A stretch of 64,000 bases of DNA from Salvelinus alpinus (GCF_045679555.1 NC_092115.1:33049596-33113595), one strand, 5' to 3'; numbered from the stretch's first letter, positions 12,816 through 25,711 are shown. Notes: generated by a model not told the origin, from the letters alone. Made by a program: numbers and translations.

Positions 12816-15118
12816 AGGCCATAAGCAAACAGGAAAATGCTCATCCAGAGGCAGTGCTCCTAGTGGCTGGGGACTTTAATGTAGGGAAACTTAAATCCGT
12901 TTTACCTCATTTCTACCAGCATGTTAATTCTAGACCACCTTTACTCCACACACAGAGACGCGTACAAAGCTCTCCCTCGCCCTCCATTTGGCATATCTGA
13001 CCATAATTCTATCCTCCTGATTCCTGCTTACGAGCAAAAACTAAAGCAGGTAGCACCAGTGACTTGCTCAATACAGAAGTGGTCAGATGACGCAGATGCT
13101 AAGCTACAGGACTGTTTTGCTAGCACAGACTGGAATATGTTCTGGGACTCTTCCGATGGCATTGAGGAGTACACCACATCAGTCATTGGCTTCATCCATA
13201 AGTTCATCGATGACGTCGTCCTGACAGTGACCGTACATACATACCCCAACGAGAAGCCATGGATTACAGGCAACATCCGCACTGAGCTAAAGGGTAGAGG
13301 TGCCACTTTCAAGGAGCGGGACTCTAACCCGGACGCTTATAAGAACTCCCGCTATGCCCTCAGATGAACCAACAAACAGGCAAAGTGTCAATACAGTACT
13401 AAGATTGAATCGTACTACACTGGCTCCGATGCTCATCGGATGTGGCAGGGCTTGCAAACTATTAAAGACTACAAAGGGAAGCACAGCCGCGAGCTGCCCA
13501 GTGACACAAGCCTACCAGACGAGCTTAAATACTTCTATGCTCGTTTTGAGGCAAGCAACACTGAAGCACATGAGAGCATCAGCTGTTCCGGACGACTGTG
13601 TGATCACGCTCTCCGTAGCCGATGTGAGTAAGACCTTTAAACAGGTCAATATTCACAAGGCCGCAGGGCCAGACGGATTACCAGGACATGTACTCCGAGC
13701 ATGAACTGACCAACTGGCAAGTGTCTTCACTGACATTTTCAACCTGTTCCTGACTGAGTGTGTAATACCAACATGTTTCAAGCAGAGCACCATAGTCCCT
13801 GTGCCCAAGAACACTAAGGTAACCTGCCTAAATGACCACCGACCCATAGCACTCACGTCTGTAGCCATGAAGTGCTTTGAAAGGCTGGTCATAGCTCACA
13901 TCAAAACCATTATCCTAGAAACCCTAGACCCACTCCAATTTGCATACCGCCCCAACAGATCCACAGATGATGCCATCTCTTTTGCACTCTACACTGCCCT
14001 TTCCCACCTGGACAAAAGGAACACCTATGTGAGAATGCTATTCATTGACGACAGCTCAGCGTTCAACACCATAGTGCCCTCTAAGCTCATCACTAAGCTA
14101 AGGACCCTGGGACTAAACACCTCCCTCTGCAACTGGATCCTAGACTTCCTGACGGACCATCCCCAGGTGGTAAGGGGAGGTAACAACACATCTGCACGCT
14201 TATCCTCAACACAGGGGCCCCTAAGGGGTGCGTGCCTTGTCCCCTCCTGTACTCTCTGTTCACCCATGACTGCATGGCCAGGAACAACTCCAGCACCATC
14301 ATTAAGTTTGTCGACGACACAATAATAGTATGCCTGATCACCGACAACAGCCTATAGGGCCGTGTGGTGCCAGGATAACAACCTCTCCCTCAACGTGATC
14401 AAGAAAAAGGAGATGATTGTGGACTACAGGAATAGGAGGACCAAGAACGCCCCCATTCTCATCGTCAGGGCTGTAGTGGAGCAAGTTAAGAACTTCAAGT
14501 TCCTTGGCGTCCACATCACCAACAAACTATCATGGTCCAAACACACCAAGACAGTCGTGAAGAGGGCACGACAAAGCCTATTCCACCTCAGGAGACGGAA
14601 AAGATTTGGCATGGGTTCTCAGATCCTCAAAAAGTTCTACAGCTGCACCATCGAGAGCATCCTGACTGGTTGCATCACTGCCTGTTATGGCAACTGCTCG
14701 TCCTCTGACCGCAAGGCACTACAGAGGGTAGTGTGTACAGTCCGGTACATCACAGGGGCCAAGCTTCCTGCCATCCAGGACCTCTATACCAGGCGGTGTC
14801 AGAGGAAGGCCCTAAAAATTGTTAAAGACTCCAGCCACCCTAGTCATAGACTGTTCTCTCTGCTACCACACGGCAAGCGGACATGGAGCGCCAAGTCTAG
14901 GTCCAAAAGGCTTCTTATCAGCCTCTACCCCCAAGCTATAAGACTCCTGAACAGCTAATCAAATGGCTACCCAGACTATTTACATTGCCCCCCCACCCCC
15001 TATTTTATGCTGCTGCTACTCTGTTTGTTATCTATGCATAGTCACTTTACCTCTACCTACCTGTACATATTACCTCAATTACCTCGTCCAGCCTGTGCCC
15101 CCACACATTGCCTCTGTA
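12816..15118 (+). mobile_element. 5'-truncated non-LTR retrotransposon (L2/CR1/Rex1 group)
   Basis: Degenerate plus-strand LINE. From 12850 it encodes the end of an apurinic-type endonuclease (LVAGDFN; later SDHNSILLIP), a linker, and then a reverse transcriptase. RT markers are KAAGPDGLPGHVL at about 13660, [48 protein letters not shown] and FVDDT (normally FADD) at about 14309. The C-terminal part NFKFLGVHITNKLSW..LLNS ends at 14958. At least four frameshifts or stops interrupt it. The 3'UTR runs to about 15118, where an inverted duplication begins abruptly. Confidence 0.9.
12850..14958 (+). pseudogene. Reverse transcriptase/endonuclease ORF of the LINE, broken
   Basis: The frame segments 12921-13367, 13300-13704, 13801-14325 and 14362-14958 join by frameshifts into one ancestral polyprotein of about 700 residues (endonuclease end, RT, C-terminal domain). 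The first half of the endonuclease is missing. The catalytic YADD/FADD box is altered to FVDD and lies next to frameshifts, so the enzyme is dead. The last segment, 198 codons with RFGMGSQILKKFY and ITGAKLPAIQDLYTRRCQ, is the best preserved. Confidence 0.88.
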
Positions 15119-16060
15119 CCAACAGTGCACTTTGCACTTGCAATTTGATGAATGGAAAGAGACATCTGTTACAAAACACCTATGTGTAGTGTAATGAAAT
15201 TCTGAGATTGTCATTAGGCCTACAGTTAGCCTGAATTGATGCATCATCCACTGTTGTCCACGTGCGCCTCGATCTCAGCAACTTATCTCCGCCTTGTCGC
15301 AAGCGTCTCAGCTACTCAATATGTAAGTGTTCTCCTTAAACCACAACGCAATTTGGAGTGTATACCACCCGTTTTCCAGTCAATTCACAAATTGTTAGTG
15401 TGTCTGATATGCAGTAATGTTAACTAATAGGGTACTAGCATATAGTTTTTTTTGGGCATGTTGTATTAATTGTGATAGGCTCATGTTTTACTGGTAAGGT
15501 GTACCCCCACTATTTATTTTACTGGGACGATGTACCGGACCATACTGCCTTACTACTACTAGTAGTAGGCCTAGTAGTAGTAGTAGTAGTAGTAGTAATA
15601 GCTTACCTGTTGATTAACTGGGAAGTTTCTGTTTATCTTCTTCACCTGTAAAATCAAACATTAAACTAATTGCAACATAATACACAAAGATTACATTTGG
15701 TAGCAATTGATTTTATAGTCCAGAGACTATTATTTATGTTGCGTATTTATTACTACGGAAATAATAAGTTATTACTCACTGGTTTGTGTCACTGAAACAC
15801 CATTTGTTGGCTGTATAACATTTCATTAAGTATCATCATACCAGTATAATATGCTCCTCTTTGAGAAGCACACACACTCAGTCTAGCATGGGCCCACCAA
15901 AACCAAACGGCTAACTCTCTATTTACAACATTCTTATGTTATCCCCACAGACATAAAAGAACACTGTTGAAGTGAAACTACTTAATGTATTCAATGTATG
16001 TAAATTGCTAAATGGATAGAGTCATTTCTGCAAGGACCTGAAGCTGTTCCAAAAAATTCT
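15119..16060 (-). repeat. Inverted duplication, left arm (matches 52617-53547)
   Basis: The reverse complement of this block matches 52617-53547 almost base for base, with a few substitutions and one indel of about a dozen bases near 15450. It carries an antisense copy of an sntg1 exon with its splice sites, a (TAG)n tract and about 450 bp of intron on each side. Its outer edge stops at a (CCGT)n/(GT)n microsatellite, and its inner edge abuts the 3' end of the upstream LINE. Confidence 0.93.
15607..15645 (-). pseudogene. Antisense duplicate of sntg1 exon (VKKINRNFPVNQQ)
   Basis: On the minus strand this reads the same 39 nt as the functional sntg1 exon at 53032-53070. It keeps the acceptor TTTTACAG before it and the donor GTAAGC after it. 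It lies upstream of the gene and in the opposite orientation, so it cannot join the sntg1 mRNA as an exon. It is an exon relic inside a segmental duplication. Confidence 0.92.
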
Positions 16061-16104
16061 GTCCGTCCGTCCGTCCGTCCGTCCGTCCGTCCGTCCGTCC
16101 GTGC

Positions 16105-16165
<61 letters not shown>
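16061..16165. repeat. Compound (CCGT)n (GT)n microsatellite
   Basis: About ten copies of the CCGT tetramer run into GCGT and then about 35 GT dinucleotides. It marks one boundary of the inverted duplication. Confidence 0.97.
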
Positions 16166-16167
<2 letters not shown>

Positions 16168-16384
16168 GTCGCTTTGCACTTCACACTTGTTTTAGAGAGT
16201 TGTCCACCAGTTGGTCCCACATCTCTTTAAGATTCAATTAATACGTTTGTTTTCGATTTCGTTTTGATGCAACAATGTAACCGTTGAAAGTTTGAGAAAA
16301 AAAGTCTGTAGAGCTAGAAAGCTAATAATTGATGTGGGGAAGAGGATACCTCGTCAGTTGCACAAATTAATGCATTTAACCAAA

Positions 16385-16573
16385 CCCCTATGACTCAAAG
16401 TGGTGCAGGTGGCTGCCTTAATGGATATCATCTGTGCCTGGGGAACAATTGTTAGGGGTTAACTTCCTTGCTCAAGAGCAGAATGGCAAATTGTTCCACT
16501 TTACTGGCTCGGGGGATTTGAAGCGGCAACCTTTCAGTTACTGGCCCAATGCTCTTAACTGCTAGGCTACAAT
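16385..16573 (-). repeat. Diverged tRNA-derived SINE, minus strand
   Basis: On the minus strand it starts TAGCCTAGCAGTTAAGAGCA, followed by GGGCCAGTAACTGAAAGGTT and a CTTCAAATCCCCC B box. It is HpaI-like in layout; the 3' half is strongly diverged. Confidence 0.7.
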
Positions 16574-17337
16574 GTGGACATAGCGTTGGAGAAAATGCAT
16601 GACTTTGTAGACCAAGATTATTTGATAATGTCAAATATTTATTCATGCTGATTTGCAAACTACTGATGTTTTCATGTCTGCTAAATTGTGCCAAATGAAA
16701 GCCAATTCCACTGTGAAAAGACAAATGAGAAGCACTGATCCTGATGTTGCCCTTTAGCTATGGCTGCTGCGCTGCCTCTGAAGGAAAGCTGAAGAGGGTA
16801 TAGAAAGGCTGGATGTCATGGTTGTGGCTATGGACATCTTCATCCCAATTTATTGTAGTCCCAGAGCTGAGCGGGGGAAAGAGGAAGACTATATCACACC
16901 TCATATTTCTGTACACTCTGGAGAGGGACTGTTTGGTCGTCCATCCATCTGTATGAATTGTCCCAGATGTTGACTGGATTTCACTGTGGAGGTATGCTAT
17001 AAGGGTTTGTGTGATGAGTACACAGTAGCGCAAAGAGATTTTACTGTAGATGCTTCAGTCAATCATTCAGTCAGTGTACCTCAGAGTGTTATCTCTCTGT
17101 TTTCTGCAGAGTCACTGTTGTGCAAAAATAAAATATAGTTGCTGTAGTCCTCTGGCCCAGGCAGTGCAGAGCGATGAGTAATCAAGTCAATCCTCACCAA
17201 CTCTCATAACACAAAACACACAACACTCATTTAATATGCTTAACTGATGTAGTGGTCTCTGACTCAGAATAATCTGGAAGAAATTATACTATTGTTGTTG
17301 ATTCTGAGTCATCTAAAATGTCAGTACCATGGCTGGT

Positions 17338-17917
17338 CTAAGGGCTGGGCGGTATACCGTATTTTACTATATACTGTTCCCCTAGGAAACACCCACCAAG
17401 ACTTTGGTTCCTACCAAGTCAAAATAACTCCTCCCTGGCATTTTCATGTCAAACACTGTATTCAAGGTGCCCACTACTGTATTCTAACTATAGAATTCGA
17501 ATAATCATTCTATTTCCATGATTCCAACATGGAAGTCAATTGCTAGTCAAATCGCAATTGTAACATTTGGTTAAAAATAAGGCCTAGATTTTTTTGCCCA
17601 TATTGTGCAGCCCTACGTGGCAGTGTGTAAATAATCTCAAATGAGTGCAGGAAATGCAGAAATTGATGAAAATGTAGAAAATGTTTTGGGGTTGAAGTTT
17701 AATTCAACAGTATAAAACAATCAGTTAGATGGAGAAAGACCAATGAAGAAAGACCCATTGAAATCAGTTCGAATTTATGTGTTGCCACCCTAGGGTCACG
17801 CACTAGTTCTAATGCAAATGTAGAATTTGTAATATTCAAATACATAAAATAACGTAAATTACCATACTGTCAAAAAAAGTTAAATAATATATTTTGGCCA
17901 TATTGCCAAGCCCTAGC
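17338..17917. repeat. Possible MITE with AGGGCT..GGC ends
   Basis: The left end TAAGGGCTGGGCGGTATACC and the right end (reverse complement TAGGGCTTGGCAATATGGCC) look like degenerate terminal inverted repeats. A similar GGGCTGGGCGGTATACCG motif is frequent in teleost repeats. No coding sequence. Confidence 0.4.
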
Positions 17918-18079
17918 AGGTTTGCAATCTCTCTGTCAACCCTCTCATTGGCTAGAGTGGTCCCACCTGATCTTGCCTCCTCCTGACTGCTTTCCATTTT
18001 TAAGACATTCATTTTCATTGTTAGAGCGGCCACTGGAGTATTTGGTCAATATAATGGATCATCTGTGATCACACACGAT

Positions 18080-19370
18080 AACTGAAATTTGTTAGTCACA
18101 CACAATATCTCAATTGGCCCAAGCGGGGTCGCTGCATCATTCGTGGGGGACAAAATGTTTACCGTTGTCCCTCATGATGAAGTTGGGGAGGGTACTGTGG
18201 ATCTGTCTTGGTCTGTATGTTTGTTTGTATGTTAGTCACATGCTATATGGGCTCCCGAGTGGAGCAGCGGTCTAAGGCACGCATCTCAGTGCTAAAGGCC
18301 TCACTATAGACACCCTGGTTTGAATCCAGGCTGTAAACCAGCCGTGATTAGGAGTCCCATAGGGCGGCGCACAATTGGCCCAGCGTCGTCCGGGTTTGGC
18401 CTGTGTAGGCCATCATTGTTAATAAGAATTTGTTCTTAACTGACTTTCATAGTTAAATAAAAAATATATATCTTAGAACTGGCCCAATTTTGACGAAACT
18501 TGGGTGAATGATGCGTCTTGCCATAGAGTTCCGGAATTTACAAACAAGAGATTGAAAATGAAAACTTTGAAAGGTCATGCCCCTCACCCCGTTTGACCTA
18601 AAGTCATGAAATCTGGTACACAGGTCCCTCTCCTCACAAGGAACACATTTCCCTCAAGGACGCATAAGGTTTCCCATGATTAATTTTCTGTAATTTTGAA
18701 TTTTGTGAAAAACATTTAAAAGGCTACTCTTCTGGCACCGAATGACCGATCTGCTCCAAACTTGATAAGTGGCATTTATGGACAATGGTTTCTCAACACA
18801 ATATTTTCCAGACTAGCACCTAAAACATGGCTGCACTGACCAATAAACATTGACCAATAAACATTCAGGTAGGCGTGGTCTGGCACATAAATGCATATAA
18901 ATCAGTAAAGGATATTCGTATTCTATTGCAATTTGGTACACATGTTGCAAACTGTGTCAAGACTCAACATATGCAAGAACATTCATATCAACCACACAGT
19001 GGTGCTATAATGGGCACATGTTTATATCTCTTGATCTGTTTGAAATTTGGCACACATGCTCAGGGATATGAGTCTAACTAACCCACGCGATATCTCAGAC
19101 ACCACTGCCCTGATTTTGACTAAACTTTGGTGAATGATGTGTCTTGCCATAGAGATCCGGCATGTACAACATTACACGGATTGGCCTAAGGAGGCCACTA
19201 TAGTAATCAACTGTACGTACGTTAGTCACACGCAATATATCAGACACAGCTAGCCCGATTTTGACGAAACTTGGGTGAATGCATCATTGGCATAGAGATC
19301 CGTCATTTACAAAATGACACTGATTGGCCCAAAGGGGGCGATGCATCATTTGTTGGTGACGACATGTTTA
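18080..19370. repeat. Degenerate tandem repeat region, with a SINE inside
   Basis: A unit with CCCGATTTTGACGAAACTTGGGTGAATG, then TTGCCATAGAGATCCGNNATNTACA and GATTGGCCNAAG, recurs at about 18481, 19107 and 19254. A further part (ATTGGCCCAAGCGGGGTCGC..GCATCATTCGTGG) is at 18112. TTAGTCACACNCAATAT starts several units. They are diverged and separated by related AT-rich stretches. Confidence 0.6.
18249..18470 (+). repeat. tRNA-derived SINE
   Basis: Starts GGCTCCCGAGTGGAGCAGCG, with B box GGTTTGAATCC, then GGGCGGCGCACAATTGGCCC, AGCGTCGTCCGGGTTTGG and a tail AAGAATTTGTTCTTAACTGA..AAATAAA. The element is complete, with a clear head, body and A-rich tail, and is inserted in the degenerate tandem region. 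Confidence 0.88.
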
Positions 19371-21244
19371 CTCTTGTCTTGTTTCTTAATGACTTTTGTG
19401 CTGTATTGCAACTTAAAAATATAAATAGATTTCAGCTGTGTTTTGTCAATGTGGGAATGAGTTAAAATGCACAATGTTTGGTTAGAGCATGTACAGCACA
19501 TTGGCTCAAATTGGTCATTTATTTTAGACAATACAAGTTCTAATGTTTGCTTATTACAGACAGTAAGTAATGACTTTATAATTTGCCTTAGAAGGGCAAT
19601 TTTGTCAGTTATATATTAGACGCCAGGTAAATGCCATACAGGGTCTTGAATCATTGTTTGGTGACTGTTAATTGCTGCAGATGTGAAATATGTTTTCCAA
19701 TTTGTCATGAAATTGCAAAATCTCTAGGAGTAGCCAACTATTTAGGAACAACTCCACATAATTACACAATTAATCTGGTATAAATGTACAAAAGGAGAGC
19801 TCTGTCAGATTTTTCTCAAACTGAAGTGAGGAGTTTCTTACTTTCTCCTTTGACGTACATGAAATGAAGGCTAAATACTATTATTTATTGTAATATATAT
19901 ATTATTTTGGTGCATTATTTCTGGTGCTATTTATCCTTCAGACACTATACCACCAGTCTTCGAATTGCTTTACAGTACAACCATTACCCTTAGCATTTCA
20001 AGTCTTTTGATGATTTCACCCTCCCCCCCATAAATACAGTCTGTTTTAGAAAAATAATAGGCAATGTCCTCTGACAGTGGAAAGCTGTTTCTATCAGGTC
20101 GATGCTTACTGCAATACACTTGGGTTATTTATCTTTCATGTCTGTGTATCCTCACAGCATGGTATTATATCCACCCCCCAAAGCTCCCTCCTGTAGGACT
20201 AGCTTGTTACACTGCTAAATATGACTGCTACTTGATTCTTATGTTGTACTTCATGTTATTTTTCTCAGAAATTAACAATTCATTATACGAGGCACTGTAA
20301 TGTACATGGATAACTATGAGTTAAATGAATGCATTAATGCTAATTGAGACAACCATGTCCGATTATCTGCTTCACTTCACTCAAGCCATTAACTTAATAA
20401 TTGGTATATTATCCTCTGTTCTTAATAGAACACAATCAATTCATTTCAATTAAGAAACTCACTGGAGAAAAAAATATGAAACCCACCAGGGGGTGAACAG
20501 TTGACCTCTAAACAATCAGTTACACCTCTTTAAAACCACAATCCAGAGTTAGTGTTTAAGTCCAGCCACTTGGTTAGGTATAAATCTGAGGATTGGGGCT
20601 GGGGAAACGTAAGCAGAACTCTCAAATTCATTAACAGAGCCATGGACGCAAGGACCGACAGTCCATGAGTTTGTCATAAAAGCTTTTAAAAACATGTTGA
20701 AGCTATACATTGTATGTTTACACAACTGTATATCCCCACAACACAATATTTGGTCATAATGAACAATTCCTGGATATTCCGTGCTTTAATGGGGCGGCAC
20801 CAGTTTGTGAAATGCTCCTGTTGGACTTAAGTTGACACCCACCGGATAGTTCTAGGCTGTGCCATGCCAAATACCATTCATCACAATCAAGAAGGTCAGG
20901 AAGCGGGTCCATAAATGTGTCCGTCACTAATTTACCTCTGCTCCCTCACTCTTACTGTTGAATGGACCTGGCCTGAATGGACCAGGTATAAATGGTACAG
21001 TGAAATGCTTACTTGCAAGCTTTCCTTAACAATGCAGTACAAATATCAATATCAATAATATTCGAAGTCAAATAAAGAATATAACAAGTAATTAAAAAAT
21101 TGTATATATAGTTGTATACACAATATAGTATACACGTAGTAGTATACACAATAGGATATACAGTATAAAGTATGAAGTTATAAAGTCAATAGTGTCTTGG
21201 TTGAGCAGTTGAATAAAAAGTATATAAATTGTACAGCAGCGTTG

Positions 21245-21324
<80 letters not shown>

Positions 21325-22469
21325 GTAGGCTTGAATGTGTGGAGAGTCAATGCCAATAGTCTCTAAGGTGCAGGTCTGAGCAGTCATTTAAAAACAATTT
21401 TTTTCATTTAGCAGACGATCTAATCCAGAGCGATTTACAGTAAAATCAGATGATGTGAGAGAATGTGTTCAACTCACAATCACTCAGCATCAACATGGAA
21501 AAAGGGCCAGCACTCACACAGACTGTTGTGGCTCAGGTATTAGCTAACTTCTAATCTCAAGAAGTAATGACAATGTCTTCCTCTTTCCTATCCACTCCTT
21601 ATAAGATTGACAGAATAAGGAAAGCTACCGGGGTTAATGCTGGGAGAGGTTTGACAGTCCCTTTTTACAAATGACAAGAACTCAGGACCTAGCAGAATAT
21701 ACAAAACCACCACACACTCACAGCCAAGCATAGACCTACTGTAAGTAGTATTTGAAAACAGTATACAAATTAAGATGCTCTTGAATCTGAGAGCTTCTCT
21801 GTAAATACTGAGCAAATGATTAGTTGCTTCCCGAGGTTAGCCTTTGGAAATCAGTGCGAAGATCAAGCGCTGTTTTTCTTAGAGAATGAATGTGTAGAAA
21901 TCGAGCCCGTACAAGATAAGAACATTACTGTTTATTATAATCAAACTGCATGGTAAGGGCTATGCAATGAGATAGACTTCAACTGTTTAATTTGAGAGAT
22001 TCAACTCACTGCTGTATCATAAGACTGCTCATGCTTATTTGGTCACCAATTAATTTAGATTGATTTCTCTAAACAAACCAAGTTTGTGCATTTGGTTATT
22101 ATTCCATTTACCTGATGACTGTGTAGGTTTGGCCATGAGGCTATACAATAGCCATGGTTTAGACTATGAAAATACTGTAGTTACTTTGGTTTGAATATGG
22201 CCTCTGGCCGGTTTGGCTCCTGGTCAAAGACTGAGGTAGATAAGAACCCATAGAGATAGATCTGGTAGTTTCATATCATATATCTCAATGGAAGAATCCA
22301 CCCGGAGAGAGGAAGGAATGGAGATGGGCGGTGGGGAAGGTGGGATGCAGAAATCAGCCAGCAGACCATTGTGACATTTGTCGCTGTTTATATAACGTGT
22401 AGGTGGAAGGGTAGGCAGGGTTGAAAATGTTTTGTCATCTGATTGAGTGAAGCTTTTTTACTGAACCTA
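19371..22469. other. Gene-free AT-rich DNA with a (TG)n
   Basis: No gene recognised. Apart from the (TG)n at 21246-21321, it holds small repeat pieces. 20995-21040 looks like the GTAAGCATTTCACTGTAC 3' end of a LINE in reverse. 21398-21442 resembles a SINE tail (AGCAGACGATCTAATCCAGAGC). Confidence 0.45.
21246..21321. repeat. (TG)n microsatellite
   Basis: About 38 uninterrupted TG dinucleotides. Confidence 0.98.
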
Positions 22470-23028
22470 CAGTGAGCTACAAAAGTATTGGGACAGTGAC
22501 AATTTTTAAAAACTTTCTCACTCATCATTATTCACGGTTCATTCAGAACTATCTGTGATCATGGTAGCATCCACATTAATGTAGCAGTGTTTGGAAACAT
22601 ATTCTATTCTTATTTACAATAAAAATGACTCCAAAATGACACAATTCATTATTTACCATTCATTTCTATTGGGTACAACATAATCTGAAACACAACCAAA
22701 ACAAACAGTAAATGCATCCAACAAGTTTGGAGAGTCACAAGCTTGGTGTAGTCATTGCGTGCTAGGAATATGGGACCAAATACTAAACGTTTGACTACTT
22801 TAATACACATCTAAGTTAATTTGTTCCAATACATTTTGTCCCCTTAAATGGGGGGGACTATGTACAAAAAGTGTTGTAATTTCTAAACGGTTCACCCGAT
22901 ATGGATGAAAATACCATCAAATGAAAGCTGACAGTCTGCACTTTAACCTCATAGTCATTTTATTATTTCCATACAGAGCCAAAACAAGCGAAAACGTGTC
23001 ACTGTCCCAATACTTTTGGAGCCTACTG
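22470..23028. mobile_element. TA-flanked MITE, 559 bp, Tc1/mariner type
   Basis: The left end CAGTGAGCTACAAAAGTATT pairs with the right end, whose reverse complement is CAGTAGGCTCCAAAAGTATT. Both continue GGGACAGTGAC and both are flanked by TA. The interior has no open frame and contains AAATGGGGGGGACTATGTAC. It is a non-autonomous element. Confidence 0.88.
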
Positions 23029-24203
23029 TATTTGTTAATTTCAACTAATGAGCGAGAATGGATCTCTCACCTGGGTCATTAGTGTGTTGTATCCAAAACA
23101 GAGCTGTACTTGCTAAAAGCTTTAATCTCACATGTCAGATTTGACAGATATGTCTAAATAAACAGTATGTCAGAATATATGCCATATCCAGAGACATACT
23201 TGTCTGCTTCCATAAGACTACTAAAGCTTAAGCCTACAGCTATTATATCCACCTCCCTTAGATTCAGGTCACTTCACCAATGTAGCCAGTAGACTAAATG
23301 GCTGCTCTATTCCTCGAGGAGCGACACCGGCTGTCTTCAGGTCCTAGGCAAGGCGATGTCTCCATCAGCCAACACCTTCCAAGCGAATTAAGCGTTTTAA
23401 CTCCTCTCTACTCTATGCAAACTTTCCCCTGCTATTGTTTCAAAGCCAAGAGTGCTATTCGAGAGAAACACTGTGCAATAAATTGGTTTCGGGGGAAATA
23501 TCTGATAGCGTGCCTGTGAGATGCGCTGACTCAACTTAAATTGTACAAAAGGTTCAGCTCAGTGTATCTTACTCGGATTCATGCAGTGAAGTCAACTGCT
23601 TGCCCTTGTCAGTATGTTCTTGAGGGCACCTGCTGGAAGCAGGCCTGCATTTGTCTTCAAACATACAATACATACCGTATGTAAAACAATTCCTATTTTA
23701 GATGAACATTTTAGGACTTACAAGGTCAGATGTGGACATTCATTGTTAAAGACGATCTAAAATGGTGTCAGTAGACATCACTCAATGTGTTGGCAGGCTC
23801 CAGATGAAATGCCACAGTATTGAGAGACATTCCAAAGTCTATGTTTTAAATAAAGGTTTTTAAATGGTTCATTTAGGATAGTCTTGGATGCAGAGGGAAA
23901 AGATTTACATAACATGATGAGGTATAGTTTCAAATGTGAATGAAAAGCGAGTGAAAAAGTCTTAAAACAATGATCACAGAGGCAGCTTGCCACCACAGCT
24001 CAGTGATATCGTGTCAAGAAAGGCACGCTAATGAGCAGAATTTCTCCTGAGGTTTCGATTGCAACACAACAAAACACCTCTGCAGAAATGTTTGTGCTTG
24101 GCATACAAATGACAAGGACACAGAAGAACATGAATTAATGAATGGGACTTGCAAAGCAAGTATATCATGTTGTCGTTTCTACTGTAGGCGCATAAAGTAT
24201 GTA
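23029..24203. other. Gene-free stretch
   Basis: No coding region, RNA or known repeat is supported here. Confidence 0.4.
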
Positions 24204-25711
24204 TAGTTGAAGTCGAAGTTTACATACAGTTAGGTTGTAATTTCTTGTTAACAAACTATAGTTTTGGCAAGTCGGTTAGGACGTCTACTTTGTGCATGAC
24301 ACAAGTAATTTTTCCAATAATTGTTTACAGACAGATTATTTCACTTACAATTCACTGTATCACAATTCCAGTTGGTCAGAAGTTAACATACACTAAGTTC
24401 ACTGTGCCTTTAAAGAGCTTTGGAAATGCCAGAAAATTATGTCATGGCTTTAGAAGCTTCTGATAGGCTAATTGACATAATTTGAGTCAATTGGAGGTGT
24501 ACCTGTGGATGTGTTTCAAGGTCTACCTTCAAACTCTTTGCCTCTTTGCTTGACATCATGGGAAAATCTAAAGAAATCAGCCAAGACCTCAGAAAAAATT
24601 TGTAGCCCTCCACAAGTCTGGTTCATCCTTCCAAACGACTGAAGGTACCACATTCATCTGTACAAACAATAGTACGCAAGTATAAATACCATGGGACCAC
24701 GCAGCCATCATACCGCTCAGGGAGGAGACGCGTTCTGTCTGCTAGAGATGAACGTACTTTGGTGCGAAAAGTGCAAATCAATCCCAGAACAACAGCAAAG
24801 GACCTTGTGAAGATGCTGGAGGAAACAGGTACAAAAGTATCTATATCCACAGTAAAACGAGTCCTATATCGACATAACCTGAAAGGCCGCTCAGCAAGGA
24901 AGAAGCCACTGCTCCAAAACCGCCATAAAAAAGCCAGACTACGGTTTGCAACTGCACATGGGGACAACGATCGTACTTCTTGGAGAAATGTCCTCTGGTC
25001 TGATGAAACAAAAATAGAACTGTTTGGCCATAATGACCATCGTTATGTTTGGAGGAAAAAGGGGAAGGCTTGGAAGCCGAAGAACACCATCCCAACCGAT
25101 TATCCCAATTATCCCAATTATGTGGATATATTGAAGCAACATCTCAAGACATCAGTCAGGAAGTTAAAGCTTGGGCGCAAATGGGTCTTCCAAATGGGCA
25201 ATGACCCCAAGCATACTTCCAAAGTTGTGTCAAAATGGCTTAAGGACAAAAACGTCAAGGTATTGGAGTAGCCATCACAAAGCCCTGACCTCAATCCCAT
25301 AGAAAATTTGTGGGCAGAACTGAAAAAGCGTGTGCAAGCAAGGAGGCCTACAAACCTGACTCGGTTACACCAGCTCTGTCAGGAGGAATGGGCCAAAATT
25401 CACCCAACTTATTGTGGGAAGCTTGTGGAAGGCTACCTGAAACGTTTGACCCAAGTTAAACAATTTAAAAGGCAATGCTACCAAATACTTATTGAGTGTA
25501 TGTAAACTTCTGACCCACTGGGAATGTGATGAAAGAAATAAAAGCTGAAATAAATCATTCTCTCTACTATTATTCTGCCATTTCACATTCTTAAAATAAA
25601 GTGGTGATCCTAACTGACCTAAGACAGGGAATTTTTTTAAATGTCAGGAATTGTGAAAAAATTTGTTTAATCTATTTGGCTAAGGTGTATGTAAACTTCC
25701 GACTTCAACTG
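24204..25711 (+). mobile_element. Salmonid Tc1 element (Sleeping Beauty-related), 1508 bp
   Basis: TA-flanked. Starts TAGTTGAAGTCGAAGTTTAC (first base C to T) and ends GTAAACTTCCGACTTCAACTG. These are the termini of the salmonid Tc1 group from which the synthetic Sleeping Beauty transposon derives. The outer and inner direct-repeat transposase sites are visible near 24210 and 24365. It carries one defective transposase. Confidence 0.95.
24558..25503 (+). pseudogene. Tc1 transposase pseudogene with internal deletion
   Basis: The ATG at 24558 opens [14 protein letters not shown], then a stop follows a frameshift. The frame recovers with VRKVQINPRTTAKDLVKML (24762 on). The first Asp is in [10 protein letters not shown] and the second in QMGNDPKHTSK. 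A TAG at 25269-25271 replaces the Trp before [14 protein letters not shown], which holds the catalytic Glu. Between KNTIPT and YVDILKQHL about 25-30 residues, including the glycine-rich box of the catalytic domain, are replaced by DYPNYPN. The copy is inactive. Confidence 0.93.

Noticed and set aside
12458-12844. 128-codon minus-strand open frame
   Set aside because: Antisense to the LINE/SINE 3' tail block; no protein similarity recognised.
15236-15427. Matching 63-codon frames at 15236 (+) and 53239 (-)
   Set aside because: The similarity reflects the inverted DNA duplication of intron sequence, not a conserved protein.
18249-18330. Possible tRNA gene
   Set aside because: The A and B boxes belong to a SINE head followed by a SINE body and A-rich tail. 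The cloverleaf is not complete.
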